Part shown: one piece after another, positions 13,001-23,681 of the stretch
Position numbering within the stretch: the stretch's first letter is position 1
How the letters are laid out: every line of letters begins with the position of its first letter
Program-made: the position numbers and the translations under genes
Assembly (NCBI GenBank): GCA_025331565.1
Contig: JAFREQ010000038.1
Coordinates: forward strand, 3,286,001 to 3,350,000
Reading direction: 5' to 3'
DNA from: Holacanthus passer
Taxonomy: Eukaryota > Chordata > Actinopteri > Pomacanthidae
Length of the DNA: 64,000 nt
Notes under the pieces: model-generated
Told to the model about the DNA's origin: nothing
What the model saw: the letters and a program-made list of their open reading frames with translations, nothing else
Database searches by the model: none

Positions 13001-13379
13001 GCATAGAGGTAATCATTCAGAACACAATGTCATTAATCATTCTAACCAATGAATGACCTGTCTTTAGTTCTGAACGTGGCTTTGTGTCTGTTTCAAACAC
13101 GGATTTAGAATCCTGCATTTTTCTGTTTTGCAGTTTTGTTGTCGGCACATAATTCATTGATTGGAACCAGACCGTGCTGACAGGCTGGTTTGTCAGTGTC
13201 AAAGCAAATCTCATTTACAAACAGCGCATATCCCAAAATAAAACCTTTGCTGCACCAAATATCTGACCTATGAATTGACGGCTGCCAAGAAGCTTTTCTA
13301 GCCAGATTAAGCCCATTCATAAAAGCACTGAAACACCAACTGGCACCCCAGTTCAAACCCAGATGTAACCTTACAATTT

Positions 13380-13690
13380 TCCATCATGACAGAGATGGAG
13401 ACCACTTCTCATCTGCATAAAGTTTTTTTTTTTGTGGCCACTTGGGGGCAGACTAGAAACAGCCACCCTGGCTCTATAATAAAATCCTCCTACCAGCATT
13501 TCTAAAGCTCAATAATTAACATGTTATCTTGTTCGTTTAATCCCTACCAAAATCTGCAGAAACAACAAATTATGGTTTTGTGGGTGTTATGATGAGCTAA
13601 ACTAATCAGCTGCTGGCTGGAGCTTCACATTTAACAGGCAGAGAGAGTCGCATCTTCTCATGTAACAGACCTGCATTAGGTTAACATGCC
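13380..13690 (+). mobile_element. Dispersed repeat (TGGCCACTTGGGGGCAG type)
   Basis: TGTGGCCACTTGGGGGCAGA is followed by CCAGCATTTCTAAAGCTCAA, TTAACATGTTATCTTGTTCG and TAATCAGCTGCTGGCTGGAG. This order of motifs is one I know from common percomorph repeats. No coding capacity is seen. Confidence 0.6.
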
Positions 13691-14886
13691 TGTGTAGACG
13701 GTCAAATGTTAATGGGAAAAATAATTATGTAACACATCATACATACATACACATACACAGTATAATTATAATCATCAGCTGACTGTAGTCTCAGTAAAAC
13801 TGAAACATAGAAATGTGAGCAGACATAGTAATAACATAGTGTTCGTAGTCGAGGTCAGTCCTGTCCCACAGCAGAGACAAACCCTGACCTTGGCCTGTGT
13901 CACTAACAGGAAATGGTCCCTGGCTCGGCTGGCTGTACAGGAAGTCTACATATAGTGACACTCTGCTGGATGAAGCCTCTCTGTATGTCATCTTCTTCCT
14001 CTATCTGTCACACACTTCCTCCTGTTGCTGCGAAGCTCTTTTTCTGTCTTTCTTTGAGTCTGGGAACATGCAAATGTATTGCTTAAAGACAAAGATTTGA
14101 GAGGAGATATTCCCATATCACATTGCAAACTACATTACTGCAAACATGAGAATGAATTCTAATAAGTTTGGGTAAATTTGTTTGTTTTGAAACATACCTT
14201 GTTTCATTTCACTCTACTTTTATTCTGACATGAACTAGTATCAAGCTGAAGCAAATAAGATACAAAATTATTTTCTATCTTTCTGACACATTATTCGACG
14301 GATATGCAACAAAATAAGCTGTCAGAGGTCACAAAAGATGGAGGTGTTGGTGTTGTTTTTGTAGCAGTTATTTCTTGAAGCAGAGACGCCACGGCTAAGG
14401 ACGCCACTAACCAGAGCTATTCAGGATCAGCCCATAAAGCTTGTAAATGCTATGTTTAGGTTTGGAGTGAAGAACATTGATGCCTATGCAGTGTGCTGTA
14501 CATTATGTGGTAGAAAATTGTGGTGAAGGACACAATTGGTCAAGCCCAAACTTCTGTAGTTGGGCTTCTTCCTGTGTCTCCCACTCAGGTTCCTCATGAC
14601 TTCCAAGACTTTTATGGTCAGAAAATCTTTTAAAAAATCATCTTGAAACATCTTTAAAACGTTCCTGGTTTCCTTTGAACAAGCAGTAAATTATATTCCC
14701 TGACGTGCCGCGTCTGGACACATCTCTAAAATATCCCCTGAAATTCCAGACATTCCAAGACTAGTGCTCAGTACGAAAGGTCATGCACTGTCCTCTCAGG
14801 TCCAGCCAGATAAAACAACGGTCAACCAAAGACAGACTTTGATGTTAGACTGAAAACCTCCTCTGTCATCTTTGTCTGCCAGTCTG

Positions 14887-15141
14887 TTAAGGAAGTCCCA
14901 TGTAGTCGGGGATGCATATAACATTTTCAGTCAGGTGCTCAGGAGAACACCAGGAGATGGTGTCTCGGTAAACACAGTCTTCTTTGCTGTCCTCCTCGGT
15001 GTTGCCCTCACTGTCCTCCATTTCAACTTCTTGCATGGTAGATGATGAAGATGCACCTCCCAGTCCCTGGCTGAGCCTCTGATTGGCTGTCTCCCTCCAC
15101 AGGTCAGCAGCTGACTTTGGGCCAAATGTCTCTGTGGTCAT
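14887..15141 (-). CDS. Unassigned minus-strand ORF, possible terminal coding exon
   Basis: I do not recognise this protein. From ATG at 15141 the frame gives 84 codons ending in TAA. It starts MTTETFGPKSAADLWRE, has a Ser-rich turn and an acidic stretch (EVEMEDSEGNTEEDSKED), and ends in a hydrophobic tail, VICIPDYMGLP. The composition is balanced and non-repetitive, unlike the microsatellite-driven ORFs nearby. The frame stays open 45 nt upstream of the ATG (RPLTKWLVHIHL) to a TGA, so it could be a single small exon or the 3' coding exon of a minus-strand gene. An AATAAA on the minus strand lies near 14220. A domesticated or decayed transposon ORF is an alternative. Confidence 0.3.
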   Translation of the reverse strand: MTTETFGPKSAADLWRETANQRLSQGLGGASSSSTMQEVEMEDSEGNTEEDSKEDCVYRDTISWCSPEHLTENVICIPDYMGLP

Positions 15142-16267
15142 CTTTGACAGGTGAATGTGCACCAGCCATTTAGTGAGTGGGCGACTTCATTGGGTAAAAT
15201 GTGTTGACAAGAAATGAGTGTAGATGAGAAATGTGTATTGAGGAGTTGCTGCCTGGTACATTTTGAAACGACTGAGGTTAAGCATTAGTGATTTTTGTCG
15301 CCCATGTGAACCTGTGGACCAGTTATGTGCACCCCTGCATATCGTGGCACTCACCGATGTCAAATGTCCCGTGTATATTTTAAAGGTCCTTCCTGGGATG
15401 GACATTACAAACTAGTAATTTTACAAACTGGCTCGTGCTATATACCTGTGTGCATAAACAGATGGACATGCCTGACACTGGTAATGACCTTCACGTTTTT
15501 CAGTAACTGATGTCCATATCTGTCCTGTTCTGTCAGAAACATTTTCGTTGACATTGTGAGAAATATTTTGGATCCGCTGCTACATTCTCTTTGTCGTGAA
15601 CAAATTGTACACTTTGGGTGAAAGAGGCTTTAGGTCTTTGAATATAACAAAAAAAAAACCCATGAGGGTTGTGTAGTAGCGAGCAGATGAAGGCTGTCTG
15701 CAGGGTGTTGTCAGTCTGTGGTTTCATACATATATGTTGTGTGTGAGCTGCTGTGCCTCCTCCTCACTGCCATAAATTCACTTTCAGCTCTGAGCTAAAT
15801 GTCTGCCTGACTGTGCGTTCCATATAAGCAGGCTTCAATAATTTATGTTGTGGTTTTCAGATGTTTAACTATCTTGTCATTGTTGTTATGACGTTATATC
15901 CAAATCAGTTGCCTCATCTCATCCCATTAGATTACAAGACTCAGCTGAGCCAAGTAAATTCAACTGAAAGAACCACTTATCTCAGAGAATTGCACAGATG
16001 GAATGGGGAGATTCAAAAACACTCTGCTTTGTATATTGAGGCATCAACAGCAACATTTTAGACAATTTACCTCTTGTGATTTGCACATTTATATACAGTA
16101 TATGGTCAGCATGTTGTCTCGCCTAAAAAGGAGCCTATAATGAATCCACCCTTCCTCCCATGGCGCAAATTTACTGCATGTCTGTGGTTTGTTTCTAAAA
16201 GCAGAATGTGTCATTTGGCTTTAGCCGCCTCCATCAGACAAAAACAAAGTAACACTGCAGCATACAG

Positions 16268-16590
16268 ACTCAGGATGCAACTAACGATTATTTTCATTAT
16301 TGATTAATCTGACGATTATTGTCACAATTAATCGTTTAGTCCATAACATGGCAAAAAAATGCGAAAAACACTCATGACAGTTTCCCAGAGCTCAAAGTGA
16401 CGTCTTCAGATTTCTTCTATTGTCCAACCAACCATTTATACCATTTGTATCATAAATGACAAAGAAAAGCAGCAAATCCTCACATTTAAGAAACTGGAAC
16501 CAGGAAATGTTTGACATTTTTGTTTGAAAAAACTGAAATGATTAGTTGATTATCCAAAGAGTTGGTGATTATTTTTTACTCAATTGACTG
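16268..16590 (+). mobile_element. Percomorph dispersed repeat with ATTAATCG-rich ends, copy 1
   Basis: Begins GATGCAACTAACGATTATTT and TGATTAATCTGACGATTATT and ends with AGTTGATTATCC and TTGGTGATTATT. The body contains AGTGACGTCTTCAGAT and CACATTTAAGAAACTGGAA. I recognise this as an abundant non-autonomous repeat of percomorph fishes. Its ends are roughly inverted copies of each other. Confidence 0.75.
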
Positions 16591-16736
16591 ATCTTCAACT
16601 GTCAGTTTCCACAACAGAAGACATTGTGTTGCCAATGATGGCTACTAGACAAACCCAAAGTTTCTCTCTGATGTTATATCACTGCTCTTGCAATCAAACT
16701 TTTCATTTTTACCTGAATAGCAGCTTTAGATCCACC

Positions 16737-16738
<2 letters not shown>

Positions 16739-16799
<61 letters not shown>
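16739..16799. repeat. (TG)n microsatellite, 61 bp
   Basis: A perfect, long TG run. Confidence 0.95.
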
Positions 16800-16804
<5 letters not shown>

Positions 16805-17889
16805 GAAACCTCAAGGTCGGAGAGAACTCAGCCAGACACAGATGGAGGCCATGACAATGATAAGACTTATGAGGAGAGAAACTAATGAAGTGAAATAGGC
16901 AGAGAGAAATGTGGAGGGATGGGAAGAAAGATGTTCCTGCAGAGGGAGGATTATCCAGCAGGCGTCATTATCAGAACTCAGGGGAGCAGAGCAGAGCTGT
17001 GTGGTGGCAGCTGGTTGGACAAGATAGAGCCGAGACAGAAAGTATCAGCTCTTCTGCTGCCTCTGTTTCTTCCTTCCATCCTTCATCTGCTCTCAGTCAG
17101 GAACACTCATCTCTGTCTTGCTCTGTTTGTTTGTTTGCCTTCTGTCTCTGCGTCATTTGGATCTCACACTTCCTTAACTCTTAGACCGGTGATGTGGTCC
17201 GTCCTCTGGCAGCCATGTTGGAGGCCCTCAGTTTGTGGCAATGATCGGTTGATGATGGATGGATTAGTCAACATACATTTTTCTCAATAGTAGATCCATT
17301 TTTGTTTTAGTCCTGACCGGGTCACTTCAACACTGCTGCAGGAAATTAATGTCATGTTTGCATTGGCCCTCCCAGTGGTTATTTAGTTTGTCACCTGTTG
17401 GCTGACAATTATCATCTTATGGTAATATGTCTAGTTTTTTTGCCAAATCTTATGAAGCTTGGCCCAAAAGTTACAGATAACATTAGTATCAGTTGCTTTA
17501 CTATAATAAAATCAATTTCTCTGCCATTGTTTTGGAGATGTCAGTTTTGAACGCTACCTTTTCACATAAGATATTTTGGCAAGCACAGGTGTAAATAACA
17601 AATGAATGATGTCTAAATTTCATGTAGCTGCATTTGTTGTGTATGCTGGCTCACTGTCACACAGTCATGACTTACTGGGAAACTTGAATCCTTACTGTTA
17701 TTGGCGATGTCTGTGCTTTTCCAAGTCAAAACGTCTGTTGTGAAAAAGCACTATCAGAGAAAAATGACTGTTGTCTTATGCATGTAAGTTCAACCTGTTT
17801 TCCTATAATATCCAATGTTTGTTGTGAATGCTGTGAGACATTACTGTAGCTCACCAGTCCTTTGTTCATCATAGCTACTTTACCAACCA

Positions 17890-17911
17890 TATACATATAC
17901 ATATACATATA
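17890..17911. repeat. (ATACAT)n short tandem repeat
   Basis: Between three and four units of ATACAT. Confidence 0.8.
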
Positions 17912-20900
17912 ATTGAGAAAATCTTTTATCACTGGTCATGTACAGAACACACACACTGAGTAATCACTTGTTGTTGTGTTCCTGATGGAGATGTTTGGTG
18001 GCTGCTCGCCACATAACCACTAATCTACCAACAAAGCAAAAGAAAAGACAAACAGTGCCAACAGGAATACAATAGCAGTGGCATGTTAAATGAGTGTTTA
18101 CTGGTATGTAACCCAGTATTATATATGCATGTGACAGGCAATGTATGGAATACATACAAACTGTATGGAGTTTGTCATGGCTATGTAAACATATAGAAAA
18201 GTGGAACTGACAGCTCTTAACCAGGATGCTGAAAGAAACATAGATGAGATATCTCAGTTGCTCTCACTTGAAGGCAGAGCAACTGAAAATGGGGACAAAA
18301 CCTCACAGTAGAATAGGAATCCTGATGTCAGATTGAGAAAAGGATGTCTACGTATACTATAACACACAGGTTGACTTACAGGCTACAGAGCTCAGTGTTT
18401 TTGGAACAGAGCTTCTTGAGGGAATAAAGGCGAGACAGTTATTTGTCTTTACAAGCAGCGTTGTGTCCTGCACACGGACCCTTTCCGGTGGACCTCCATA
18501 AAGCAGCCAGGTGTGTTTACAAGGAAGTTGGTGAGGCACCTGCAAAGCCTCAGTGCCTCCTTCATGTCCATTCATTTAATCCTCATCTTTGTTTCCAGTG
18601 CTCCAGCGTTTTTCTGCCGTGATCAGAAAGCATCTCATCGACACAACGTCTTGCCTGTGGCAAGTAGTGCTGCATCTATTCTCAGGCCAAATCATTGCAA
18701 ACATGTACCAGCCTGGTAGGATGCATTTTGAACCTTAATGTGTGCAGATATGATGACATGCTTTTGTAGCTAGTAAGTAAGTATATTGTATTTATTCAGC
18801 ACTTTTCAAAACAGTAGTCACACACTACTTGATGTAAAGGAGACAAGAAAAAAATGTTGTTGTGTCACCTTAAAAATCTTGGTTTATAGGTTTATAGTGG
18901 AAAATCTATGTGCTTCTATAGAATACACTATACAGAGATTTTACAAAAAACACACTGTGTCCAATCACTGGAAAAACAAAAAAGAACAAATGTGCCTTTA
19001 TATTACAAGTTTCTGAGCAGTGTGCAAACATATACAACATATTGGACTGGCATGAAAGGAATGGTGGATGCATGCCGTCCTCAGATGAGTATGAAACGTC
19101 CCATCCTTTTGTTTTCACATTCCTGATTATCTCCACATTCTCTGATATGGGCCCTCAGCCTGTTTAACTCCCAGAGGAATGAGAGGCGAGACGGCATGGC
19201 AAACTTCCTCTGCACAGACCCACAGACGTGCTTCACCCACTAGCACCTCCCTTTTCCTGTTCTTTTTCCTTTTATTCTACTGTTAAACCAGGCTATTGTA
19301 AAGTACAGACTGCATTTAATGAGGCTGTGAGGGGGAATCAGCCCCTGGGAAACCAACTTCACTCACTCTCTTAGCTTGACCTACTGTAAGTATTGGCCCC
19401 ATCAGCAGCAGGCCCCAAGGATGATGATCCATCCAACACTTTTTTCTTGAACAAGATATCATTGGTGACCCCCCGGACCTTTCAACTACAGCTACTGTCG
19501 GGGTGAATTTCTCCTCAATCCACACTTTGGTCCAAATCTCTAGAACAAGATCTGCTGTAGATATTGATGCTCCCCAGAGGAGAAATCTTTTTCTTTTTGG
19601 GCATGCCTTCATGTTTCAGATATTTCATAATCTACAAATGTTGCCATAAAAATCGGAGAATGTTCCTGGTTTTGCAACTCCGTCTCCAGCTGCATTTCAT
19701 TCCACCTTTGTTTTCTCTCTTTCTGCCATCTGTATTATTCATCCCATCTACGTTTTTTTATTCACCATCTAGTTGGCAGGCTGTTCAGCTTCCCTCTCTC
19801 TGCTTCTACATTTTTGCATTCCAACTAAATGGTGAGCCTCCCTCCCTCCCTCGCTTTCATAACCCCGTCAAAAAACAAACAATCAAAAAAAAAGAAAGAT
19901 TCCCTCATGTGTGAGGAGAGGTTCATGCCTGCCCTACAGGAAACAATGCCAGCCTTTCTGCCCTGGCATGAGAGGGACAGAGGGAGGGAGAGAAAGGAAG
20001 AAATAGAGAGATTGAGAGTTCTTTGTGTGTCCAGTGAGAGTTTCTGGATCTGAAGAAAGAAAAGCTGCTGATGCCCCCCCCCCCCAAGTCTGAGAGCAAT
20101 GGGCTTTGATGTGGTGGGAACAAACACCCATATTCACAGCAACACAGGAGTTTAGTTTAGAAAGTGAAATTCAACAACAGAGAAGGAACCCTTGCCAACA
20201 TTTCTCATAAAACTTATACAACTTATTTAATTCATTATTTTTCTTAAATACATCTCTCGCTATGTGTCTCCACTAACTGTAAGATGTACTGTAAGTAAAA
20301 CATCCTAATTAATTCTAACAAAAAAAAATCCAGTCAATATATAAATGATCCATTAATTTCTCACGGGAGGACCTGAGCAGTGTCACAAGCCAATTTTCAA
20401 TTTGCTTGTGGGCAGAAGAGAAAATGAAAAAAAGTTCCAACTTCAAATCTTAAAAGTGAAACAGGCTTCTGACCAGGCACAGCCGTGGAGCCTGAATTTG
20501 CAGATGCAATTTAAGTCATTAGATAAATTGTTAGACCAATCAAACCGAATTCAATTATAATTATGTAATAACTCAAGTAAATTGTTGGATAAAGGGCTCA
20601 GACTCCAATCTCCCATTTACAGAATTAGACCGTCTTGCTCTATGCTGATGTAATATTCTAGTCATGAAAGAGGAAAACGTTGTCTCGTCTGCTACCTGGT
20701 GCACAAATTATAATAAGAGTATTTTGGGTTTCACTTGAAATGAGTTGTAGCCTGCCGATTCCACCAGCACAAATACAGCAGCAGACTGTTGAAACTGTTC
20801 CAAAGAAATTCTGTTGCTCATCCTGAGTTTTTCAAAGTCACTTTTGATGACATATTATCTTAGTTTCAGCTGAAGGTCCACATAACTATAGATGTCTACA

Positions 20901-21664
20901 TGGGATAATGTTTGTGTCCTCTGGGGATAAAAATAAATTCTGGGAGGCATAGAAACATGAAAAAAACATATTCTTACTTATGATTAAAGTATAATTACAT
21001 TTTTGGCACATTTACTTTACTTGTTACCTGCATAGTCATGCAACATCTCAACTCTTGCTCCTGACAAGGCTCAGTCCTCAGTGCTTTTCTCAATCTGTAA
21101 GACGCCAATGACGGCAGCAACAACTCAATCACATGAATTGGGTTTAGGCTGAACAAAACAATGCGATTCTGCACGCCTGACATTTGGGCAGTAGTCTCAA
21201 CTTGTCTGGACTTACACTGTGATGTGATATACTTGTTTTAAATGTCAATCCCCGTCTATCCTTCCATGTTTTATACCAGCTTCTATCCTTTTAATGATTA
21301 GTAAGGTAGTAAATGATAATACATGATGAATATAGCAGACTTCCATGCATAGTTACTCACAGCCACAGCGTCCCAGAGTGCCAGACGCTCCCAGAGGACA
21401 AGAGCAAACAACAAATCTGACACCAACTTTGAGACAGACTTGTGGCAGTTCAGCTCGAGGTGAAGCTTGGAAACTGCGCCTCACTCATCTGAACTGTCGC
21501 CTGAAAACACATTCAGTAATAGTAGCTGAAATGTTCTGTTTATGAACTGCTAAAATGATATTAGAATATGAATCTAGCGACCAACTCAAAAATTGAAATA
21601 AGCTGCAGTTAGAGTATGATGATGCTGTTTTCCTGTTCTGATGACACTTGTGTGTCAACATAGT

Positions 21665-21725
21665 AAGATAAGATAAGATAAGATAAGATATTCCTTTATT
21701 CATCCCACCATGGGGAAATTTGTAC
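21665..21725 (+). repeat. (AAGAT)n tract fused to LINE/SINE-type 3' tail
   Basis: Five AAGAT repeats are followed by ATTCCTTTATTCATCCCACC and ATGGGGAAATTTG. I know this combination as the end of a dispersed teleost retroelement whose 3' tail pairs CCC with GGG around a short loop. Confidence 0.55.
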
Positions 21726-21963
21726 ATTACTGTATATGTAATTGTGTAAAACTGTATGATACAATGCATCAGGAAGCTTTAATCTGTTTAGTTATTCTTG
21801 GACCTCAGTACCTGCCTGGTTTGTTTGAATAATTACAGAGCTCCTCCTTCCTCCTTCAACATGTTCACCTCTTTCTTTCTGACCCTTGTTTTCATCAAAT
21901 CATTTCAGTCATCACTCTCTCTTCCTCCCTTCCTCTTTGCTTCTCCTCTCTTTTGATCACTGC

Positions 21964-21965
<2 letters not shown>

Positions 21966-22049
<84 letters not shown>
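21966..22049. repeat. (AC)n microsatellite, 84 bp
   Basis: The longest perfect dinucleotide run in the window. Confidence 0.95.
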
Positions 22050-22052
<3 letters not shown>

Positions 22053-23042
22053 AACACGTACACACTCACACGTCTCTCTGTTATCTGGGACTTTGGTGCT
22101 GCCAGTCAGGAATGCAGGTCTTAGTTTAGTGGAGCAAGCAGCAACAGGTCCACCTCCTGAATGGGAGTTTGTGGAGGATACTGCACCGGTAGCATTAGAC
22201 AAAGGACTGAGATCAAGACAAAGAGGCAAATGCGTGCTGCATGGAAAGAAGCGGCGTTGAAGAAATTGTGTTGAATTCACTCTGCAGTCTTAGAGGTGTC
22301 CTGCTTAATCTAGTTCACAGTGATAGGATTGAGTGAGTAGCCAGGAGCAGCTCTTTGCCATGGAGGCTATGCATTTGCTGGACAACTGGAGAAAGGTAAT
22401 TATGATATGTAGAGACAACAAAGGACACGTTGACACTCAAAATTTGGTCAAAATTCACTTGAGAAATATTTCATGGAACCTAGAGGGAAAAACCTTGTGT
22501 AGTTGGCTGAATTCTTGGCTCAGAATAGAGTTTCTTATTGCATTAAAGCATTTTCAGATAGAATTTTCTCAACATTTATTTTTATTTTCTGGCTGTTTTG
22601 TGATTTGCTTCCCTGCGGCTCACTCTGCTGAATATCATTTCACGGGTCTGTCAGAAGAGCAAATATGATGATATTGCAGCAGTATGTTGTTATCCTAAGG
22701 GCAGCGTACATCAGAACCATATTTTCCATCCCTGCTGCACAACACTTTAGGCATGCAAATGACTCCGGGTACACTCGGATTCTCTCTGATTGCTATAATG
22801 ATGTGTTTTCTAACCTTCCTTTGTGGTTTTCTGCTTCCTCACAACCACAAGCTTCTCACATCTCATATAATGACTGCAAACGTGTTTTCTCACATATATA
22901 TACTCACCCTTTTACAGAATCTGGCCACTTAACACAAGTACCAATATAGACATGGAATATATTTATAGACGTTTGTTCAGTGCTGACTTGCTGGAAATAC
23001 CCAAAAATGATTGAGTAAGAAGGAATCTGGGAACAGTGTGTG

Positions 23043-23044
<2 letters not shown>

Positions 23045-23105
<61 letters not shown>
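23045..23105. repeat. (TG)n microsatellite, 61 bp
   Basis: A perfect TG run about 430 bp before the acceptor of the phldb1 start-codon exon. Confidence 0.95.
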
Positions 23106-23110
<5 letters not shown>

Positions 23111-23537
23111 TGCACACTGAGAGACAAGAGAGCCGCCACTATGTCTAATTTCCTGTTAATGTGTCAATTATCAAGAGATTTAAATGTGTGTGTGTGTTAC
23201 TTCCCCAGAAAGTGTTGCTAAATGCTGTCTACCATCTGTTGTGTTTGTGCTGACAACATGAATCACACCTCGACACATTCGCGTGTAGGCAGAGTGTGGA
23301 GGGGGAATCCCGCTAAATATGGTTCAATTTTCTGACATTATTGTGAAAAAGTGTGAGACTGACTCTTTTAAATGTTTACACTTTATCACTCTCACACTCA
23401 AGTTGAACATGAGAATGCATAACACACAAGGTTTTGACGCTGTAACTAACTGTTGTTGTTACACATGACGACATACTGTACCTGACTCATTTTGTGGCCA
23501 TAATGTTGATGTTGTCATTTCCTCCCTCAGGATCTTC

Positions 23538-23585
23538 ATGTGTCGCAGGGAGCCGTGGACAGCTCAGTGGACATGGACCGCCTGA
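23538..23585 (+). promoter_or_regulatory. Upstream ORF overlapping the phldb1 start
   Basis: An ATG at 23538 in the 5' UTR part of the start-codon exon opens a 15-codon frame that ends TGA at 23583-23585, inside the phldb1 reading frame. Because it overlaps the main start out of frame, ribosomes using it could not simply reinitiate at 23573. A second acceptor-like AG at 23547-23548 (CGCAG) would produce an exon without this upstream ATG. The effect on translation is inferred. Confidence 0.45.
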
Positions 23586-23633
23586 ACAGGAACATGCCGG
23601 AGTGCGGACGGCAAACAACCCACCATGTGTTAC

Positions 23634-23638
<5 letters not shown>
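23573..23638 (+). CDS. phldb1: phldb1 coding exon 1 (start codon, residues 1-22)
   Basis: The exon begins at 23531 after a good acceptor (pyrimidine tract ending CCTCAG). It carries 42 nt of 5' UTR and then ATG at 23573 in a strong context (G at -3, G at +4). The peptide starts MDRLNRN, very close to the MDALNRN start I know for mammalian PHLDB1, which fixes the start; a second Met at codon 8 is less likely. The exon must end in phase 0 to join residue 23 (Ser of STPLDLIETGKG). The first GT giving phase 0 is at 23639, so the exon ends CAG-GGT (Gln-Gly). That GT lies inside a (GT)n microsatellite (23637-23679). Splicing at a GT six bases further on would keep frame and add Val-Cys. The 5' UTR part holds a short upstream ORF. 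Confidence 0.85.

Positions 23639-23679
<41 letters not shown>
23637..23679 (+). repeat. (GT)n microsatellite containing the 5' splice site of phldb1 coding intron 1
   Basis: An uninterrupted GT run of 43 bases starts within the last codon of the start-codon exon. Phase requires the donor at 23639 or at a GT six, twelve or more bases further on. None resembles the GTRAGT consensus beyond the GT itself, so donor choice here is likely weak or helped by factors binding GU repeats. Confidence 0.8.

Positions 23680-23681
<2 letters not shown>

Larger units (their letters stand above)
10020..23530. other. Region upstream of phldb1 start-codon exon
   Basis: Contains the repeats at 13.4 and 16.3 kb, the unassigned minus-strand ORF at 14.9-15.1 kb and the long microsatellites listed separately. 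If the candidate 5' exons at 4.1 or 9.2 kb are real, this is the first phldb1 intron; otherwise it is intergenic. No other gene could be supported. Confidence 0.5.

Noticed and set aside
21886..22280. Frames with runs of Cys-Val or Thr-His around (CA)n/(GT)n tracts here and at many other sites
   Set aside because: Dinucleotide repeats give stop-free Cys-Val or Thr-His runs in any frame; the flanks show no coding character.
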